Assembly (NCBI RefSeq): GCF_031628175.1
Contig: NZ_JAVLVT010000001.1
Location: 496,001-560,000 of the forward strand
Reading direction: 5' to 3'
DNA: 64,000 nt
DNA from: Lipingzhangella_A rawalii
GTDB taxonomy: Bacteria > Actinomycetota > Actinomycetes > Streptosporangiales > Streptosporangiaceae
This document shows positions 25,623 through 34,309 of this stretch, piece by piece. Position numbers and translations under genes: made by a program. The number at the start of each line of letters is the position of its first letter. The first letter of the stretch is position 1. The notes under the pieces were generated by a model. It had not been told where the DNA came from and searched no databases. It was given only the letters and a program-made list of their open reading frames with translations.

Positions 25623-26087
25623 TCAGCGTTCCGGGCCGGGGGAGCGGGGCGGGGACACCGCACGCCAGACCACGGGGCTGGACAACACCATGGTGCTGGC
25701 GGGACGCCCGTGCACCGCAAGCTCGTCGATGACGGTCTCGAAACGCTGCATCGACTCCACGGCCACCAGCACCACACAACACGCATCACCGGTGACCCGA
25801 TGCACCTGCAACAAGTCGGGACGGGCCAGCGCCGTGTGATCCCGCAACAGGCAGCGGGCCCCGTAGCACTGGAGCCGAACCAGGGCCGTCACCCCACGCC
25901 CCACCGCGCCGGGGTCCACGTGCGCGTGATACCCGGTGATCACACCGCGCCGGGTGAGCTGACGCACCCGTTCGGTTACCGCTGGGGCCGACATGCGCAC
26001 CCGCCGCGCCAACTCGTTGTAGGACAACCGCGCATCAGCCTGGAGCTCCGCAAGGATCTCCCAGTCCACCTCGTCCACAAGCGCCAC
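25623..26087 (-). CDS. Lrp/AsnC-family transcriptional regulator
   Basis: 154 residues, ATG start. N-terminal helix-turn-helix (VDWEILAELQADARLSYNELARRVRMSAPAVTERV) followed by the RAM/AsnC effector domain (GYHAHVDPGAVGRGVTALVRL, CYGAR, VTGDACCVVLV). Lrp proteins form octamers that respond to amino acids. It is transcribed divergently from the kynurenine genes, with about 160 bases between them, so it probably regulates tryptophan degradation, with tryptophan or a product as effector. Confidence 0.92.
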   Translation of the reverse strand: MALVDEVDWEILAELQADARLSYNELARRVRMSAPAVTERVRQLTRRGVITGYHAHVDPGAVGRGVTALVRLQCYGARCLLRDHTALARPDLLQVHRVTGDACCVVLVAVESMQRFETVIDELAVHGRPASTMVLSSPVVWRAVSPPRSPGPER

Positions 26088-26250
26088 CGCCTACCAATCA
26101 CCAGGCCCACCCCTACACCGACCTTAACTACCCCAGCCACAACGGGACGAATACCAGGAAACACCACTTCCCGCGCCTACGGTGCATCCCGCACGATAGT
26201 CACACAGTCACACCATCCGACGTATCGGGGACCACCCTGAGGTGCCAACC

Positions 26251-27084
26251 ATGCCATCCACCACCACACCCCAGAACACCGACGGACCCTGCCTGTCCTT
26301 CGACACCGCCGCGCCCTACGTTCAGTACGGGCACATCGACACCCTGCACGCGCTCCAACAACCCCGCACCACCCACCCCAGCGAACGCGACTTCATCCTC
26401 ACCACCCAGATCATGGAACTGCTATTCCACACCATCATCCACCGCTGGGAACACGCCCGCACCGCCCTGGAGAACGACGACCCACGCACCGCCCTCACCT
26501 GGCTCAAGCGCGCAACCCACGCCCAAGACGTCCTCGTGGAATCCTGGCAGCTCCTCGCCGACCTCAAACCCACCGAATTCGCCCAGTTCCGCGACCACCT
26601 CGGCCCCGCCTCCGGGTTCCAGTCCTACACCTACCGACACATGGAGTTCCTACTCGGCAACAAATCCACAGCCGTCCTCACCACCCACACGGCCACACCA
26701 CACATCCACCACCAACTCCACCAGGCCCTCCACCAACCCAGCCTCTACGACGCCGCACTGCGACTCCTCGCCCGACGCGGCCTGCCGGTTCCCAGCCACG
26801 CCACCCAACGCGACTGGTCCCAACCCCACCAGCCCGACCCCCAGGTGGAACAGGCCTGGATCCAGGTCTACCGTGGCCACGACCCGGAAGCACTGGATCT
26901 GGCCGAGACCCTCCTAGACACCGCAGAACGCCACACCCGCTGGCGCCACCGCCACCTGCACGCGGTCAAACGAGTGCTGGGCGCCAAACCCGGCACCGGC
27001 GGATCCAGCGGGCTGCACTGGCTCGAACAGGCCGCCCAACAGGACGTCTTTACCGAACTGTGGTCCCTACGCAGCACACTCTGA
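26251..27084 (+). CDS. kynA: tryptophan 2,3-dioxygenase
   Basis: 277 residues from the ATG at 26251, preceded by GAGGTG at eight bases; a GTG nine bases earlier is in frame but lacks a good ribosome site. Haem enzyme that opens the indole ring of L-tryptophan to give N-formylkynurenine, the first step of the kynurenine pathway. Family features are LSFDTAAPYVQYGHIDTL, TTQIMELLFHTIIHRWEHAR, SGFQSYTYRHMEFLLGNKS, the haem-ligand region RHRHLHAVKRVLGAKPGTGG and its SSGLHWL ending. It lies 32 bases before kynureninase, in one transcription unit. Confidence 0.95.
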   Translation: MPSTTTPQNTDGPCLSFDTAAPYVQYGHIDTLHALQQPRTTHPSERDFILTTQIMELLFHTIIHRWEHARTALENDDPRTALTWLKRATHAQDVLVESWQLLADLKPTEFAQFRDHLGPASGFQSYTYRHMEFLLGNKSTAVLTTHTATPHIHHQLHQALHQPSLYDAALRLLARRGLPVPSHATQRDWSQPHQPDPQVEQAWIQVYRGHDPEALDLAETLLDTAERHTRWRHRHLHAVKRVLGAKPGTGGSSGLHWLEQAAQQDVFTELWSLRSTL

Positions 27085-27116
27085 GACGCACCACCCCAAC
27101 TCCAGAAGGCCCCACC

Positions 27117-28355
27117 ATGCAACCCACCACCCGCGACCACTGCCAGACCCTCGACACCCACGACCCCCTGGCCGCCTTCCGCGAGGAATTCCACCTTCCC
27201 CCCGAGGTCATCTACCTCAACGGAAACTCCCTGGGCGCCCTTCCCCGCGCCACCCCCCACCGCGTCGCCGACCTGATCGAACGCGAATGGGGCCAGGGAC
27301 TGGCCCACAGCTGGACCGCAGCCGGATGGTGGGACAAACCCCGCACCCTCGGCGCACGCCTCGCCCCCCTCATCGGCGCCGAGGACACCGAAGTCGTCGT
27401 CACCGACAACGTCACCACCAACCTGTTCAAAACCCTCATCGCAGCCCTCCGCTGCAATCCCCGCCCCACCATCCTCACCGAACAGGGCAACTTCTCCACC
27501 GACCTCTACATCACCAGCGGCGCCGCCGAAATCGCCGGCGTCCACGAACAACGCATCGACGTCGACAGCCCCCACCTGCCCACCGCCCTGGCCCACGCCG
27601 ACGCCTCCGTGCTCCTGCTCAGTCACGTCGACTACCGCACCGCCACCCTGCGCGACCTGCCCGCCATCACCCGCCTGGCCCACGAGCACAACACCCTGGT
27701 CATCTGGGACCTCAGCCACAGCGTGGGAGCCCTGCCCATCCACCTCAACGCCGCCAGCGCCGACTTCGCGGTCGGCTGCACCTACAAATACCTCAACGCC
27801 GGCCCCGGAACCTGCGCCTTCACCTACGTCGCCCGCCGCCACCACATCCATGCCGCTCAACCCATCCAAGGCTGGCACGGCCACGCCGACCCTTTCTCCT
27901 TCGACGCGGACTACACGCCCGCCCCCGGCGCCTCCCGCTTCCTCAGCGGATCCCACCCCCTGATCGCCGACGCCGCGCTCGAGGCCAGCCTGGACCTGTG
28001 GGACCACGTCGACCTCACGCTGCTCCGCGCCAAGAGCCTCACCCTGACCGGCATCTTCCTGGACATCATCACCGCGGGCGGCCTCACCAGCGCCACCCCA
28101 CACGCCCCCGAACACCGGGGCAGCCACGTGGCCGTCCAGGTCCCCGACACCGCCTCCGGCCCCGCCATCATCGACGCCCTGGCCGCACGAGGCATCCACG
28201 CGGGATTCCGCGCCCCCAACCTGCTGCGGTTCGGCTTCGCGCCGCTGTACCTCCGCCACACCGACGCCTACGACGCAGCCACGACCCTCGTGGACATCAT
28301 CGCTACCGAAACCTGGCGCCACCACGCCACCACCCACAACGCTCCAATGTCCTGA
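27117..28355 (+). CDS. kynU: kynureninase
   Basis: 412 residues from the ATG at 27117. PLP-dependent hydrolase converting kynurenine to anthranilate and alanine. Diagnostic pieces are VIYLNGNSLGALPR, VVTDNVTTNLFKTLIAAL, VLLLSHVDYRTATLRDLPAI, DLSHSVGALPIHLN and the PLP-lysine motif CTYKYLNAGPG, then RFLSGSHPLIADAALEA. The required formamidase step between kynA and kynU is not encoded here; a cyclase-family protein at 62.2 kb is a distant candidate. Anthranilate could feed tryptophan recycling or secondary metabolism. Confidence 0.95.
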   Translation: MQPTTRDHCQTLDTHDPLAAFREEFHLPPEVIYLNGNSLGALPRATPHRVADLIEREWGQGLAHSWTAAGWWDKPRTLGARLAPLIGAEDTEVVVTDNVTTNLFKTLIAALRCNPRPTILTEQGNFSTDLYITSGAAEIAGVHEQRIDVDSPHLPTALAHADASVLLLSHVDYRTATLRDLPAITRLAHEHNTLVIWDLSHSVGALPIHLNAASADFAVGCTYKYLNAGPGTCAFTYVARRHHIHAAQPIQGWHGHADPFSFDADYTPAPGASRFLSGSHPLIADAALEASLDLWDHVDLTLLRAKSLTLTGIFLDIITAGGLTSATPHAPEHRGSHVAVQVPDTASGPAIIDALAARGIHAGFRAPNLLRFGFAPLYLRHTDAYDAATTLVDIIATETWRHHATTHNAPMS

Positions 28356-28431
28356 CCAGGCCAAACCCAGTCAGAACCCACCACACCAATCTCAATTGCC
28401 ACACCACAGCACCACCTGCCACAGTTCGGAC

Positions 28432-30057
28432 ATGACACCCATATTTGAACTCTGCGAGCGCTACGTCGACCAGTGGTCCACCCTCGACCCGGTCGCAGCC
28501 AGCAGCACAGGCATCACCGGCACCCTCGGTACCGCCACCGACTACAGCCCGGAGGGCATCGACGCCCGCGCCGACCTCATCCGCCAGACTCTGGCCGAGC
28601 TCGACACCCGACAGGCCCACACCCACGCGGATCGCCGCGCAGCCGCACACCTACGCGAACGTCTCGAGGCAGAACGGGCATGGTACGAGGCCGGCGAAGC
28701 CCACCGCTGGCTCAGCGCCCCCATCGGTCTGCTCATGCACATCCGCGTCAGCATCGAACTCATGCCACGCGAGACCGAGCAGGACTGGCAACGCATCCGT
28801 GACCGCCTGGCAGCCGTCCCCACGATGCTCCACGGCTGGCGCACCAGCCTCACCCACGGCCACGCCCACGGCCTGACCGCCGCCCACCGCCAAGCCCTCG
28901 CCGTGGCCGAACAGGCCGACGGCTACGCCCACGGCACCCACCAACACCTCGTCGACGCCCACTCCGGCCCCCTGGCCACCGAACTCCAGCGCGCAGCCGA
29001 TGCCGCCCACACCGCCTACGCCGAATTCGCCCAGTTCCTGCGCCAGGACTACGCCCCACACGCCAGCACCACCGACGCCGTGGGCGAAGACCGCTACCGC
29101 ATCGCCAGCCGCCTCTACCTCGGCAGCGATATCGACCCCCACGAGGCCTACGCCTGGGGCTGGGACGAACTTGCCCGCATCGAAACCGAACTCGCCACCG
29201 AAGCCGACCGCATCCACCCCGGCGCCACCATCGAGCAGGCCACCGAACACCTCAACCGCACCGCGCACGTGGCCAGTGAGCAGGCCTACCACGAGTGGCT
29301 ACGCTACTGGCACGACTGGGCCCTGGACACCCTCGACGGCACCCTCGTCGACATCGACCCCCGCCTCCGCGCCCTCGACGTCACCCTCGTCACCGACCCC
29401 ACCGCCGGATCCCCCTACTACACCCCACCGACCGAGGACTTCAGCCGCCCCGGACGCACCTGGTGGCCCATCGCCAACCGAAGCCGATTCACCACCTGGA
29501 ACGAACTATCCACCGTCTTCCACGAGGGCGTTCCCGGCCACCACCTCCAGCTCGGCGCCAACCGCGTCCACAGCCACACCCTCTCCCGCTTCTCCACCAT
29601 CACCGACGTCAGCGGACACGCCGAAGGCTGGGCCCTGTATGCCGAACGCCTCGCCGACGAGCTCGGCTGGTTCACCGAACCCGGAACCCGCCTGGGCATG
29701 CTCACCAGCTCCGCACTACGCGCCGCCCGTGTGGTCATCGACATCGGGGTACACCTGGACCTCACCCGCCCCGACGGCACCCGCTGGACCTTCGACAACG
29801 CCCAGGAATTCCTCCGGGACCGAGGACGCCTCGCCCCCCACCAAGTCCAGCCCGAGATCCTGCGCTACTTCGGCTGGCCGGGCCAGGCCATCTCCTACAA
29901 ACTCGGGGAGCGCGCCTGGATGAACGCCCGTGCCCGCGCCGAAACCCGCCCCGGCTTCGACCTCAAAGACTGGCACACCACCGCACTGAGCCTGGGCCCG
30001 CTCGGCCTGGACACCCTGGCCACCGAACTCGACCACATCGACACCACCTCCGGCTAG
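28432..30057 (+). CDS. DUF885-family putative metalloprotease/hydrolase
   Basis: 541 residues from the ATG at 28432. This family is common in actinomycetes. The zinc-type motif reads FHEGVPGHHLQLG, a HExxxxH variant, and is followed by SGHAEGWALYAERLADELG, which supplies a downstream Glu. The C-terminus contains YFGWPGQAISYKLGERAW, also typical of the family. Predicted cytoplasmic: there is no signal peptide. It follows kynU by 76 bases and shares its very C-rich codon use, so it may belong to the same unit; a role in kynurenine metabolism is not established. Confidence 0.88.
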   Translation: MTPIFELCERYVDQWSTLDPVAASSTGITGTLGTATDYSPEGIDARADLIRQTLAELDTRQAHTHADRRAAAHLRERLEAERAWYEAGEAHRWLSAPIGLLMHIRVSIELMPRETEQDWQRIRDRLAAVPTMLHGWRTSLTHGHAHGLTAAHRQALAVAEQADGYAHGTHQHLVDAHSGPLATELQRAADAAHTAYAEFAQFLRQDYAPHASTTDAVGEDRYRIASRLYLGSDIDPHEAYAWGWDELARIETELATEADRIHPGATIEQATEHLNRTAHVASEQAYHEWLRYWHDWALDTLDGTLVDIDPRLRALDVTLVTDPTAGSPYYTPPTEDFSRPGRTWWPIANRSRFTTWNELSTVFHEGVPGHHLQLGANRVHSHTLSRFSTITDVSGHAEGWALYAERLADELGWFTEPGTRLGMLTSSALRAARVVIDIGVHLDLTRPDGTRWTFDNAQEFLRDRGRLAPHQVQPEILRYFGWPGQAISYKLGERAWMNARARAETRPGFDLKDWHTTALSLGPLGLDTLATELDHIDTTSG

Positions 30058-30069
30058 CCCCACCCCCGA

Positions 30070-30095
30070 GTGCTGCCCCCACTCGGGGGCAGCAC
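30070..30095. terminator. hairpin after the DUF885 gene
   Basis: An exact 11-bp stem (GTGCTGCCCCC / GGGGGCAGCAC) with loop ACTC, 12 bases after the rightward stop and before the converging zinc-ribbon gene. Likely terminates both. Confidence 0.65.
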
Positions 30096-30123
30096 CCCCA
30101 CCGCACGAACCAGACCGCGGAGC

Positions 30124-30492
30124 CTACAACGGCTGCACCTGAGACCGCGCACAGACGGGACACCGCACCACCGACTCCGAGGCCAACGGCGCCTGACAGT
30201 GGCGACACTGCCCGCTGGACTCCACAGCCACCCCCACCTCACTCAAGGCCGCATCCAGCTCGGCCGCGCTGCGCGCCGCCGCAAACCCCGCCAGCAACCC
30301 GGCGTAGAAACCCGCAACCTGGCCGGCCGCCAGCTCCAGTGCCTGACCGTCAGCGGTATGCACCCGGTAGGTCTCGTCGCTACTCGCCGCCTCGTCATAG
30401 GTAATCAAGGCTTCCTCATGCGCCCGCCGCAGCAGCCGGTGCCGCTCATAGGCATCCGCTGTCGGAAGGCGTGCCACCCCGTCGTCCGTCAC
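30124..30492 (-). CDS. small protein with C-terminal zinc ribbon
   Basis: 122 residues from the GTG at 30492; openings further upstream run inside the sulfotransferase gene and are not credible. The body (VARLPTADAYERHRLLRRAHEEALITYDEAA) is helical and charged. The last 30 residues hold CRHCQAPL ... CPVCAR, two CxxC pairs that would bind one zinc. No family name recognised. It follows the sulfotransferase by 14 bases in the same direction. Confidence 0.6.
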   Translation of the reverse strand: MTDDGVARLPTADAYERHRLLRRAHEEALITYDEAASSDETYRVHTADGQALELAAGQVAGFYAGLLAGFAAARSAAELDAALSEVGVAVESSGQCRHCQAPLASESVVRCPVCARSQVQPL

Positions 30493-30506
30493 CCGAGTCC
30501 CAACAT

Positions 30507-31508
30507 TCAGTCCAGTCGTGACACCAGCGGCGGCCGCGGAACCCACCACCGCCGCCACGCATCCATCCAGCGGCGACGACGTGTCGCCGCGCGTCGCCGA
30601 GTCACGGTCCACCCGTAACGCAACAGGAGCCGCAGTCCGGGCCAGCCCATCCGCTGTGCCGCATAACCACGGGCACGCAGCCGGGACGCCAACACCCAGG
30701 AACACAGCCGCGTCTCGGCCGGATCCAACCGCTCACGCCAGGTTCCCGCCCGATCCGTGCTGACCTCACGGTGGGTATTGCGGTGCCACACTTTGCGCTG
30801 CGGCACCGCAACTTGCGCCACCGCGTTCGGTTCCAACATTGCCGGGTCGAACTCCTCACCGAGAAACGAGCACAACCCCACAAGTTCGGTCTTGGGATCG
30901 GACACCAGGTCCTCATACCGCAGTTCGTACACGGTATCGGAGCCCCAGCGCCGCCGTGCGGAATCCGCGTCATCCATCGCCTGAGCCCAGGTCGCCATCG
31001 CATACACGCTGTCGTGGCGGTACCAGCTCATATGCTTCAACGACCCCACGCAGTCCCGACCGTCGCGCACCAGATGCACGATCTGGGCATTGGGAAACAT
31101 CCGCAACAGCTCGTCGATGTAGTGCACGTAGGCGGGACGCTTATCGCCCCAGCGCACCTTGCCGAATCTGTGCGCGTACGCGCGAAACACGATCCCGAGC
31201 GCCGACCCGAGCGTTCGCGGCCCCCGCCGGATCTGGCTCGACACCGCACGCCGCTCCAGACCCAGATCACGAAATCGTGATGATCGTCGCCGCACGATCC
31301 AGTGGGCCAAGGCGCGCCGCGCCTCCCGATTCTCCAGATCCCCGAACTCGTGCCGACGAGTGTAGGCCTCCAGCACAAACCGTGTTTCCGGCGGAATCGC
31401 AATCCGCGGATGGGCGTGCAGCATCAGCTGCAACAGCGTCGTTCCCGACCGGGGGCAGCCCACAACGAAGATAGGGCGATTCTCAACAGCGTCCATGATG
31501 GTCGACAT
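30507..31508 (-). CDS. PAPS-dependent sulfotransferase family protein
   Basis: 333 residues from the ATG at 31508 (an alternative ATG lies 12 bases later). The 5'-phosphosulfate loop is present in FVVGCPRSGTTLLQLMLHAH near residue 12-30, and the 3'-phosphate region VHLVRDGRDCVGSLKHM further on. The C-terminus is unusually Arg/Trp-rich (TRRRRWMDAWRRWW). It transfers sulfate from PAPS to a hydroxyl or amine acceptor; the acceptor is unknown. It sits in a leftward run with a hydrolase and exonuclease III that gives no pathway hint. Confidence 0.88.
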   Translation of the reverse strand: MSTIMDAVENRPIFVVGCPRSGTTLLQLMLHAHPRIAIPPETRFVLEAYTRRHEFGDLENREARRALAHWIVRRRSSRFRDLGLERRAVSSQIRRGPRTLGSALGIVFRAYAHRFGKVRWGDKRPAYVHYIDELLRMFPNAQIVHLVRDGRDCVGSLKHMSWYRHDSVYAMATWAQAMDDADSARRRWGSDTVYELRYEDLVSDPKTELVGLCSFLGEEFDPAMLEPNAVAQVAVPQRKVWHRNTHREVSTDRAGTWRERLDPAETRLCSWVLASRLRARGYAAQRMGWPGLRLLLRYGWTVTRRRAATRRRRWMDAWRRWWVPRPPLVSRLD

Positions 31509-31546
31509 TGCACCACACGGGCACGCACCCCCACCAATCCGGCGCC

Positions 31547-32266
31547 CTAGAGTCCGGTGCGAACCGTCACCACATCGGCGGCGTCGCACACCACCCGAGC
31601 GAACACGTCCGGCTGGTCCAAACTCACCATGTGCCCTGCCCGAGGAATCGCCAACAGGCGCCCCTCCGTGCACGCCTCCAGGAACCTTCGCTCATGGATC
31701 CGGAAGTGATCGCGGGCACCGTTGACCAGCCACACCGGCCCCGGGTAAGACTCCAGCAGCTCCACGGTGTCCATGGTGGAGATCTCGTCGATCACCTCAG
31801 GGGCCACCTCCATGGACAGGCCGCCCTCCAGGGCTGCCTCGGCCCCGTCCGCGGGCAACGTCAACCGGTGAAACGCCGAATTCACCGCCTTACCCCGATC
31901 CGGAAGTCGATCCAACAACACCGACGGCAGCCGGTACATCTGGGTCAGCGACGTCACCGGCTGCACCGTGCAGCTCACCGCCACCAGCCCCGCCACCCGC
32001 TGGGGATCGGCCGCCGCCGCGGCGATACCCACAAACCCTCCCAGCGACAGCCCCACCACCAGCGCGCGTCCCCCAACGTCGTCGATTGCCGCCTGGAGGG
32101 TTTGCACCGCTGAATCCAGAGAGAAGGTCTCGCCCTGCCGCTCACCATGCCCCGGAAGATCCGGGGCCACCACGCACCGGCCCTGTTCGCGTAGCTGCGC
32201 CAGCTGCGGTTTCCACATACTCGCCGATAGCCGGAGCCCATGCGCCAGCACGATCGGAACGCCCAT
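31547..32266 (-). CDS. alpha/beta hydrolase
   Basis: 239 residues from the ATG at 32266, with AGGAG five bases upstream. The oxyanion region HGLRLSASMWKPQ, nucleophile elbow GLSLGG (Ser), acid in VNGARDHFRI and the His in PRAGHMVSLDQP form a complete catalytic triad. Small cap domain between. Substrate unknown; an esterase or a 3-oxoadipate enol-lactonase-like role would fit the size. Leftward run with the sulfotransferase. Confidence 0.88.
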   Translation of the reverse strand: MGVPIVLAHGLRLSASMWKPQLAQLREQGRCVVAPDLPGHGERQGETFSLDSAVQTLQAAIDDVGGRALVVGLSLGGFVGIAAAAADPQRVAGLVAVSCTVQPVTSLTQMYRLPSVLLDRLPDRGKAVNSAFHRLTLPADGAEAALEGGLSMEVAPEVIDEISTMDTVELLESYPGPVWLVNGARDHFRIHERRFLEACTEGRLLAIPRAGHMVSLDQPDVFARVVCDAADVVTVRTGL

Positions 32267-32278
32267 CACCGCTCCTGT

Positions 32279-33124
32279 TCACCCACGACCGTTATCGGCC
32301 GACCCACCGTCTGTCGCCACTCCCACATACCGCACTGTCACCGGAGCATGATCCGACCACCGCTCGGCGTGGCTGGGGGCACGCTCCACCCACGCATCCC
32401 GGGCGCGGGCCGCCAACCCCGCAGACGCCACCTGATAGTCGATCCGCCACCCCGTGTCATTGTCGAAGGCCCGTCCCCGATACGACCACCACGAGTAGGG
32501 TCCCTCCACATCCGGATACAGCGACCGCACCACATCCACAAGCCCCACCTCGTCGAAGACCCGCGACAACCAGGCCCGTTCCTCGGGAAGGAACCCCGAA
32601 CTCCGTCGATTGTTGCGCCAGTTACGTAGGTCCACCTCGCGATGCGCAATGTTCCAGTCCCCACACACCACGAATTCCCGCCCCTGGTCCGCCGCCCGCC
32701 GCTGGGCCCGCTGGAGATAGGCCAGGAACTCGGCCATGAACCGTTCCTTCTCCTCCTGGCGCACGGTTCCGACCTCACCCGAGGGCAGATACAGGCTTCC
32801 CACCGTCACATCGGCGAAGTCCGCCTCCACATACCGGCCCGCAGCATCGAACTCCTGCGAGCCGAACCCAATACGCACGGCCACAGGCTCCCGACGACTG
32901 TAGAGCGCCACCCCAGCTCGCCCCGGAGTGGCCGCAGGCGCCAGGGTCACGTGCCAGCCGTGAGGAACCGCGGCCGCAGGCACCTGCTCCCACACAGCCC
33001 GCGTCTCCTGGAGGCAGACCACATCCGCAGACGTGGTCCCCAACCACTCCACGAAACCCTTGCGCGCCGCAGCCCGCACCCCGTTCACATTCACCGTCGA
33101 AACAACCGTCGCACGCTCACACAC
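32279..33124 (-). CDS. exodeoxyribonuclease III (AP endonuclease, EEP family)
   Basis: 281 residues from the GTG at 33124. DNA repair nuclease that cleaves abasic sites and degrades 3' ends. Motifs are VSTVNVNGVRAAARKGFVEWL, VVCLQETR (metal-binding Glu), YSRREP, VVCGDWNIAHREVDLRNWRNN and the catalytic SDHAPVTV ending. All metal and catalytic residues appear present. It ends 13 bases before the hydrolase start and follows the tyrosine recombinase by 44 bases, on the same strand. Confidence 0.93.
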   Translation of the reverse strand: MCERATVVSTVNVNGVRAAARKGFVEWLGTTSADVVCLQETRAVWEQVPAAAVPHGWHVTLAPAATPGRAGVALYSRREPVAVRIGFGSQEFDAAGRYVEADFADVTVGSLYLPSGEVGTVRQEEKERFMAEFLAYLQRAQRRAADQGREFVVCGDWNIAHREVDLRNWRNNRRSSGFLPEERAWLSRVFDEVGLVDVVRSLYPDVEGPYSWWSYRGRAFDNDTGWRIDYQVASAGLAARARDAWVERAPSHAERWSDHAPVTVRYVGVATDGGSADNGRG

Positions 33125-33168
33125 AGCCGCAAGCCTAGAGGCCCACCACCCCCACACGGCCCATCTCC

Positions 33169-34197
33169 TCACTCGCGCACGGAACCGTCGCTACGCCCCG
33201 CGACCCGCCGCACCACACCATAGGTACGGTTCACCCCGGCCGCCGCTCGCTGTGCCTGCGCGGTCACCCCGATATAGGCCTGCGCCGACACCACCGAACT
33301 GTGCCCCAACAGCCGCATGATCTCGGTCACCGACGCACCATCCTCGGCCAGCCGCGTCGCAAACGTGTGCCGCAGGGCATGGACCAGGGCGCCCTTCGTG
33401 ACTCGATCATTGACACCCGCATGCCGATAGCACTGCTGCACCAGATACTGAAGGCCCCCACGACGCAACGCGTTCCCCCGCCGGTCCACCAAGAGCGGAT
33501 CCGCCCCCTGTACGACCACACCGAACCGCTGCTGCCGCGAGGTCAGATAGGCCTCCAGCAGCGCCTCCATCGGCGCCTCCACCGGAACCCAGCGCACCCG
33601 CTCTCCCTTACCCACCACCCGCAGCCGCCGTTCACCTGGGCGCCCACACAGCGAGTCCACCCGCAGCTCCAGCAACTCCGCGGACCGCAACCCGGTCACC
33701 AGCGCCAGGGCCACCACGGCCACATCCCGCTCCGGCCAGGGGTCCCGGGCTCGACGACAGCCCGCCGCCACCGCCTCCAGGAGCCGCTCCGGGGTGTCTT
33801 CACCCACCAACGGCTTGGGTTCCGAACGCTGAACCCGCGGGCGGGTCACCCCGGCCATGGGGTTGCCGTGTACCGCCCCCTCACTCACCAGGAACCCGAA
33901 GAACTGATTCCACGTGGACCAGGCCCGAAGTACACTGGAGGCAGCTCGAGACGCGGCAAACTCCGCGAACGCCCGCCGCATCACACCGGTGGCGAGTTCG
34001 GCCACACCGATCTCCTCAGGCTCCCGCCCCAGCACACCGGCCACACACTCCGCCACCGCCCGCAGGTCCCGGTCGTAGGCTGCCACCGTGTGCGGGGACG
34101 GTTTGCCCGCCCGCCGCGCCGCGACGAACTCCGCCATCGCCGAGGTTACCGACAGCGACGATGGCCCCTCTGCCGCACGATGCTCCACCTGACCCAT
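33169..34197 (-). CDS. tyrosine recombinase (XerC/XerD-like)
   Basis: 342 residues from the ATG at 34197. The N-terminal SAM-like domain (KPSPHTVAAYDRDLRAVAE) is followed by the catalytic domain: Arg in TGLRSAELLELRVD, Lys in VVGKGERVR, HALRHTFATRLAEDGAS, LLGHSSVVSAQAYIGV with the Tyr nucleophile. The length and motif spacing match Xer-type dimer resolvases more closely than phage integrases. Without the chromosomal context of a known xer gene, a transposable origin is possible. It heads a leftward run including exonuclease III. Confidence 0.9.
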   Translation of the reverse strand: MGQVEHRAAEGPSSLSVTSAMAEFVAARRAGKPSPHTVAAYDRDLRAVAECVAGVLGREPEEIGVAELATGVMRRAFAEFAASRAASSVLRAWSTWNQFFGFLVSEGAVHGNPMAGVTRPRVQRSEPKPLVGEDTPERLLEAVAAGCRRARDPWPERDVAVVALALVTGLRSAELLELRVDSLCGRPGERRLRVVGKGERVRWVPVEAPMEALLEAYLTSRQQRFGVVVQGADPLLVDRRGNALRRGGLQYLVQQCYRHAGVNDRVTKGALVHALRHTFATRLAEDGASVTEIMRLLGHSSVVSAQAYIGVTAQAQRAAAGVNRTYGVVRRVAGRSDGSVRE

Positions 34198-34309
34198 ACC
34201 CCCAGGATTGCGCAGATCCGCACCCGCTGTACCCACTCCGCGGGAGATGGACATCCTCGCCACCCCGACAGACGAGGGATTGCGCTGGGACGGGGGCTGC
34301 GCCCCATGA

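Noticed and set aside
26868..28364. 498-codon Gly/Val-rich open frame antisense to kynureninase
   Set aside because: Low-complexity composition produced by the extreme C-rich codon use of kynU.
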